64,000 bases of DNA, taken from positions 372,001 through 436,000 of the forward strand of contig NZ_JAHQRJ010000001.1 of assembly GCF_019052805.1 (NCBI RefSeq), read 5' to 3'. Position 1 is the first letter of the stretch. Every line of letters begins with the position of its first letter. Shown here one piece after another: positions 60,138 through 64,000 of this stretch. The stretch is from Noviherbaspirillum sp. L7-7A. Its GTDB lineage: Bacteria; Pseudomonadota; Gammaproteobacteria; Burkholderiales; Burkholderiaceae_D. The notes beneath the pieces are model-generated. The model made no database searches. It saw only the letters and a list, made by a program, of their open reading frames with translations, and had not been told where the DNA came from. Both the position numbers and the translations under genes were made by a program.

Positions 60138-61856
60138 ATGTCTACAGTATTAATGTCCCCTGCGTCCGGAACTCCTGGAGCAGACAGCTTCGCAGCTCTG
60201 TTCGAGGAATCGCTGTCGCGTCAAGACATGCGCTCGGGTGAAGTGATTTCCGCCGAAGTCGTGCGCCTCGACCACAATTTCGTGATCGTCAACGCCGGCC
60301 TGAAATCCGAAGCGTTCATCCCCATCGAAGAATTCAAGAATGACAACGGCGAACTGGAAGTCAATGTTGGTGACTTCATCTCCGTTGCCATCGAGTCCCT
60401 GGAAAACGGTTTCGGCGACACCATCCTGTCGCGTGACAAGGCCAAGCGCCTGGCATCCTGGCTGTCGCTGGAAAAGGCGATGGAATCCGGCGAGATCGTC
60501 ACCGGCACCGTCAACGGCAAGGTCAAGGGCGGCCTGACCGTTCTGACCAACGGCATCCGCGCCTTCCTGCCGGGCTCGCTGGTCGACACCCGTCCGGTCA
60601 AGGACACCACGCCTTTCGAAGGCAAGACCCTGGAATTCAAGGTCATCAAGCTGGACCGCAAGCGCAACAACGTCGTGCTGTCCCGCCGCGCCGTCATCGA
60701 GGCATCGATGGGCGAAGAGCGCCAGAAGCTGATGGAAACCCTGAAGGAAGGCACCGTCGTCACCGGTATCGTCAAGAACATCACCGACTACGGCGCGTTC
60801 GTTGACCTGGGTGGCATCGACGGCCTGCTGCACATCACCGACCTGGCATGGCGTCGCGTGCGCCATCCGTCGGAAGTGCTGTCGGTTGGCCAGGAAATCA
60901 CTGCCAAGGTCCTCAAGTACGATCAGGAAAAGAACCGTGTTTCGCTGGGCGTCAAGCAACTGGGCGACGATCCGTGGACCGGTCTGTCCCGTCGTTACCC
61001 GCAGGGCACCCGTCTGTTCGGCAAGGTCACCAACCTGACCGACTACGGCGCGTTCGTGGAAGTCGAGCAGGGCATCGAAGGCCTGGTGCACGTTTCCGAA
61101 ATGGACTGGACCAACAAGAACGTGGCACCGAACAAGGTTGTCCAGCTGGGCGACGAAGTCGAAGTCATGGTTCTGGAAATCGACGAAGAGCGTCGTCGTA
61201 TCAGCCTGGGCATGAAGCAGTGCAAGCCGAACCCATGGGACGACTTCGCCATGACCCACAAGAAGGGCGACCGCGTCTCCGGCGCGATCAAGTCGATCAC
61301 CGACTTTGGTGTCTTCATCGGCCTGCCTGGCAACATCGACGGCCTGGTGCACCTGTCCGACCTGTCCTGGACCGAAAGCGGCGAGGAAGCCGTGCGGCGC
61401 TTCAAGAAGGGCGACGAACTGGAAGCCGTGGTTCTGGCCATCGACGTCGAGCGCGAGCGTGTTTCGCTGGGCGTGAAGCAGCTGGAAGGCGACCCGTTCA
61501 ACAACTTCGCGGCCATGAACGACAAGGGTTCGCTGGTTAACGGCACCGTCAAGTCGGTGGAGCCGAAGGGCGCCGTGATCCAGCTGTCCGAAGAAGTTGA
61601 AGGCTATCTGCGTGCATCCGAAATCTCCCGCGACCGCGTGGAAGATGCCGGTACCCACCTGAAAGTCGGCGACAAGGTCGAAGCACTGGTGATCAACATC
61701 GACCGCAAGGCTCGCAGCATTCAGCTGTCGATCAAGGCGAAAGACAATGCCGAGACTCAGGAAGCCATGCAGAAGATGGCTGTCGATTCGAACGCGGCTT
61801 CGGGCACTACCAGCCTGGGCGCGCTGCTGAAAGCGAAGCTCGACAACAAGCAATAA
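60138..61856 (+). CDS. rpsA: 30S ribosomal protein S1
   Basis: S1 holds messages on the small subunit. The 572-residue protein has six S1 (OB-fold) domains, the third and fourth starting near residues 205 ([19 protein letters not shown]) and 290 ([19 protein letters not shown]). No Shine-Dalgarno sequence is visible before the ATG at 60138 (upstream TCTAACCT), as is known for rpsA in other bacteria, where S1 controls its own translation. A second ATG at residue 6 is also possible. ihfB follows 11 bases downstream. Confidence 0.98.
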   Translation: MSTVLMSPASGTPGADSFAALFEESLSRQDMRSGEVISAEVVRLDHNFVIVNAGLKSEAFIPIEEFKNDNGELEVNVGDFISVAIESLENGFGDTILSRDKAKRLASWLSLEKAMESGEIVTGTVNGKVKGGLTVLTNGIRAFLPGSLVDTRPVKDTTPFEGKTLEFKVIKLDRKRNNVVLSRRAVIEASMGEERQKLMETLKEGTVVTGIVKNITDYGAFVDLGGIDGLLHITDLAWRRVRHPSEVLSVGQEITAKVLKYDQEKNRVSLGVKQLGDDPWTGLSRRYPQGTRLFGKVTNLTDYGAFVEVEQGIEGLVHVSEMDWTNKNVAPNKVVQLGDEVEVMVLEIDEERRRISLGMKQCKPNPWDDFAMTHKKGDRVSGAIKSITDFGVFIGLPGNIDGLVHLSDLSWTESGEEAVRRFKKGDELEAVVLAIDVERERVSLGVKQLEGDPFNNFAAMNDKGSLVNGTVKSVEPKGAVIQLSEEVEGYLRASEISRDRVEDAGTHLKVGDKVEALVINIDRKARSIQLSIKAKDNAETQEAMQKMAVDSNAASGTTSLGALLKAKLDNKQ

Positions 61857-61867
61857 GGTCGTAATCG

Positions 61868-62173
61868 ATGACTAAGTCGGAATTGATTGCCCGTCTGGCC
61901 GAACGTTATCCGCAGCTGGTTGCAAAGGATGCGGATTACGTGGTCAAGACGCTGCTGGATGCGATGGCCGATGCGCTTGCCACCGGGCAACGCATTGAAA
62001 TCCGGGGATTCGGCAGCTTTGCGCTGAATATCCGGCCTCCGCGCACCGGCCGCAATCCGAAGTCAGGCGACAAGGTGATGGTGCCCGAGAAGCGGGTGCC
62101 GCACTTCAAGCCAGGCAAGGAGCTGCGGGAGCGGGTCGACGCCATGGTTGGGCAGCCGATCAAGGAAGATTGA
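61868..62173 (+). CDS. ihfB: Integration host factor subunit beta
   Basis: IHF-beta pairs with IHF-alpha and bends DNA. The 101-residue protein has [18 protein letters not shown], the helix segment [34 protein letters not shown] and the RNPKSG beta-arm with the intercalating proline. Length and order after rpsA are typical. A terminator follows at 62192. Confidence 0.97.
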   Translation: MTKSELIARLAERYPQLVAKDADYVVKTLLDAMADALATGQRIEIRGFGSFALNIRPPRTGRNPKSGDKVMVPEKRVPHFKPGKELRERVDAMVGQPIKED

Positions 62174-62191
62174 GTCATTTGCGGCACAAGA

Positions 62192-62221
62192 AAAACGGCA
62201 TTCTCGGATGCCGTTTTTTTT
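62192..62221 (+). terminator. Rho-independent terminator after ihfB
   Basis: AAAACGGCAT and ATGCCGTTTT form a 10-bp stem around TCTCGG, followed by T8. It ends the rpsA-ihfB unit, and lapA starts 49 bases later. Confidence 0.93.
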
Positions 62222-62270
62222 CGCGTACAATTTCGGCTGTTTTTGGCCCGGAAGACAAGGAATCCCGGAC

Positions 62271-62570
62271 ATGAAGTTCTTATCCCGCATCGCTGGCATT
62301 GTCCTGTTCGTCCTGTTTTTCGGCTTCGCACTGAAAAACACCCAGGAAGTCGCACTGCGCTTTTTTCTTGGCTACGAGGTCCATGCGCCCCTGGTGCTGA
62401 TGCTGCTGGCCTTTTTCGGCGGTGGCGCGGTGCTGGGCGTGCTGGCAATGATGCCGACGCTGCTGCGCTATCGTCGCAGCCAGGTGCGCCAGAAAACCGT
62501 CGCCACGGCCGCGCCCGCCGGCCACGAGGCGCAAACAACCGGCCAGCCGGCGCATCCCGACGCTTATTGA
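62271..62570 (+). CDS. lapA: LapA-like membrane protein (DUF1049)
   Basis: LapA works with LapB to adjust lipopolysaccharide synthesis. The 99-residue protein has two helices (about residues 5-22, RIAGIVLFVLFFGFAL, and 40-62, LVLMLLAFFGGGAVLGVLAM) and the ALKNTQEVALRFFLG loop typical of DUF1049, then a charged tail. It precedes lapB by 59 bases. Confidence 0.9.
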   Translation: MKFLSRIAGIVLFVLFFGFALKNTQEVALRFFLGYEVHAPLVLMLLAFFGGGAVLGVLAMMPTLLRYRRSQVRQKTVATAAPAGHEAQTTGQPAHPDAY

Positions 62571-62629
62571 GCGACTTACACCGAGAGCCGGCCGCCGAGC
62601 CGCCTCCGAATAACAACAGATGAATCCGC

Positions 62630-63805
62630 ATGGAATTTGAAACCTGGTGGCTGCTTGGCATCCCGATCTTCTTTGCCTTGGGCTGGATTGCCGCCCGCGT
62701 CGATATCCGCGAACTGGTGTCCGAGTCGCGTACCCTGCCGACGGGGTATTTCAAGGGGCTGAACTTCCTCCTCAACGATCAGCCGGATAAGGCCATCGAC
62801 GCCTTCATCGAGATCATGAAGCTCGACCCCGAGAGCATCGAGCTGCATTACGCGCTGGGCAACCTGTTCCGGCGGCGGGGAGAAACCGAGCGCGCCATCC
62901 GGGTCCATCAGAACCTGCTTGCCCGGCCGGACCTGCCGCCCGAACACCAGGCGCAGGCCCAGTATGAGCTGGGACAGGATTACCTGAAGGCCGGCTTGCT
63001 GGACCGCGCGGAAGAGGCGTTCAACAAGCTCGTCGCCTCCAATTATTCGGTGCAGGCCCGCCGCGCGCTCCTGGAAATCTATCAGCGTGAAAAGGAATGG
63101 ACCCGCGCCATCGAGGCAGCCCGTGGACTGCAGGAATCCGGCGCCGGCAGTCGGCAAAAGGAAATTGCCCAGTTCTATTGCGAACTCGCGCAGGATGAAC
63201 TGGTGCATACCCATCCGGACGCGGCATTGGTCATGCTGGAAAATGCGGTTGCCGCGGATCGCAAGAATGTGCGCGCTACCATGCTGATGGGCGATGTGCA
63301 CTTGGCGCGCGGCGACACCGAGGCGGCTCTGCTGACGTGGCGCCGGGTGGAACAGCAAAGCGTGCCGCATGTAGCCCTGGTGGCACAGCGCCTGATGGAC
63401 GGTTATCGCTTATTAGGGCGGCCTCAGGAGGGCGTCAGCCTGTTGAAATTTTATCTGACGGAAGCGTCGTCGATCGATTTGCTGGAAGTGGTCTACAAGG
63501 CGGTTTTGGAACTGAATGGCGTGGAAGCGGCCAACCAGCTGGTGCGTGACGAACTGAAGCGTACTCCGACCTTGCTGGGACTGGACAAGATGCTGGAAGC
63601 GCGAATGATGAGCGCCCCGGCAGAATACCAGTCGGATCTGGCACTGGTGCGCAATCTGGTTCATGGCTATGCCCAGAAGCTGGCGCGGTACCAGTGCAGC
63701 CACTGCGGTTTCAAGGCGCGGCAGTTCTATTGGCAGTGTCCGGGTTGCAGCCAGTGGGAAACCTATCCGCCGCGCCGCACCGAAGAATTGAATGTAATGA
63801 ACTGA
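62630..63805 (+). CDS. lapB: Lipopolysaccharide assembly protein LapB
   Basis: LapB (YciM) controls LpxC breakdown by FtsH. The 391-residue protein has an N-terminal helix (WWLLGIPIFFALGWIAAR), then tetratricopeptide repeats from about residue 40 to 340 (YFKGLNFLLNDQPDKAIDAF is the first), and a C-terminal rubredoxin-like metal site with C-x2-C pairs (YQCSHCG, WQCPGCSQWETYP). The length matches E. coli LapB. Confidence 0.95.
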   Translation: MEFETWWLLGIPIFFALGWIAARVDIRELVSESRTLPTGYFKGLNFLLNDQPDKAIDAFIEIMKLDPESIELHYALGNLFRRRGETERAIRVHQNLLARPDLPPEHQAQAQYELGQDYLKAGLLDRAEEAFNKLVASNYSVQARRALLEIYQREKEWTRAIEAARGLQESGAGSRQKEIAQFYCELAQDELVHTHPDAALVMLENAVAADRKNVRATMLMGDVHLARGDTEAALLTWRRVEQQSVPHVALVAQRLMDGYRLLGRPQEGVSLLKFYLTEASSIDLLEVVYKAVLELNGVEAANQLVRDELKRTPTLLGLDKMLEARMMSAPAEYQSDLALVRNLVHGYAQKLARYQCSHCGFKARQFYWQCPGCSQWETYPPRRTEELNVMN

Positions 63806-63817
63806 GCAGACTATTCC

Positions 63818-64000
63818 ATGACTCCTCCATCGATGACGCCGTCCGAACATGTACCGGCCCCTGCCGCCCTCCATTCCGCCCGCCTGCTCATTGCCGGCGA
63901 CATCATGCTGGACCGCTACTGGTTTGGTGAAGTCAGCCGCATCTCGCCCGAGGCGCCGGTCCCGGTAGTGCGTGTGCAGCGGCGGGAAGAGCGCCTTGGT
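63818..64000 (+). CDS. rfaE1: D-glycero-beta-D-manno-heptose-7-phosphate kinase (N-terminal part)
   Basis: The frame of 61 codons runs off the window. It shows the sugar-kinase (PfkB) start of heptose kinases: [20 protein letters not shown] and [11 protein letters not shown]. The enzyme phosphorylates heptose 7-phosphate for lipopolysaccharide core. It starts 12 bases after lapB, in line with a lapA-lapB-rfaE run. A fused adenylyltransferase (HldE form) cannot be excluded because the rest is missing. Confidence 0.9.
   Translation, partial: MTPPSMTPSEHVPAPAALHSARLLIAGDIMLDRYWFGEVSRISPEAPVPVVRVQRREERLG

Overview
The window is about 64 kb of high-GC chromosome from a betaproteobacterium. The block gph-ubiG-ompA / gyrA-pheA-hisC-tyrA-aroA-cmk-rpsA-ihfB-lapA-lapB-rfaE, the form of OmpA (short, with an Ala-Pro hinge) and the inserted segment in ThyA are typical of Burkholderiales. 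Together with the accessory genes they suggest the family Oxalobacteraceae (Noviherbaspirillum, Herbaspirillum or Massilia relatives). The family is an inference; the genus cannot be fixed from the sequence alone. No phage, transposase, integrase, CRISPR array or tRNA was seen.

Layout. 1-4.4 kb: a leftward operon of exported repeat proteins (glycine-rich beta-helix lipoprotein, pentapeptide-repeat protein, Tat lipoprotein cut by the window edge). 4.6-8.4 kb: a membrane protein, a YceI protein and a divergent CusR/CusS-like two-component pair. 8.4-8.9 kb: an orphan type III secretion chaperone. 9.3-18.4 kb: thyA, a DUF3422 gene, an MsbA-like exporter and an AttH-type ABC operon. 18.5-22.4 kb: a rightward operon of a Tat-exported transglutaminase, a TlpA thioredoxin, and egtD and egtB for ergothioneine. 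22.4-24.5 kb: small genes of unknown function.

24.6-35.1 kb is the most unusual part. A 2272-residue soluble hybrid histidine kinase carries about 15 canonical HAMP modules in 276-bp tandem repeats, followed by GAF, kinase and three receiver domains. It overlaps a degenerate CheR-like gene. Divergent from it lies a tightly overlapping operon of a REC-HK-REC kinase, a small winged-helix-like protein and two related three-helix membrane proteins. 35.1-36.1 kb is non-coding and made of nested inverted repeats.

36.1-48.6 kb: an atypical sirtuin, an exported RsiV-like protein, sixA, azoR with a divergent lysR, a complete L-threonate/D-erythronate catabolic operon (ltnD-otnK-otnC-otnI-denD) with a visible promoter and GntR-type operator, and a large secreted nuclease. 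48.9-64 kb: tmRNA (ssrA) and the conserved housekeeping block, in which overlapping start and stop codons couple tyrA-aroA-cmk. The window ends inside the heptose kinase gene.
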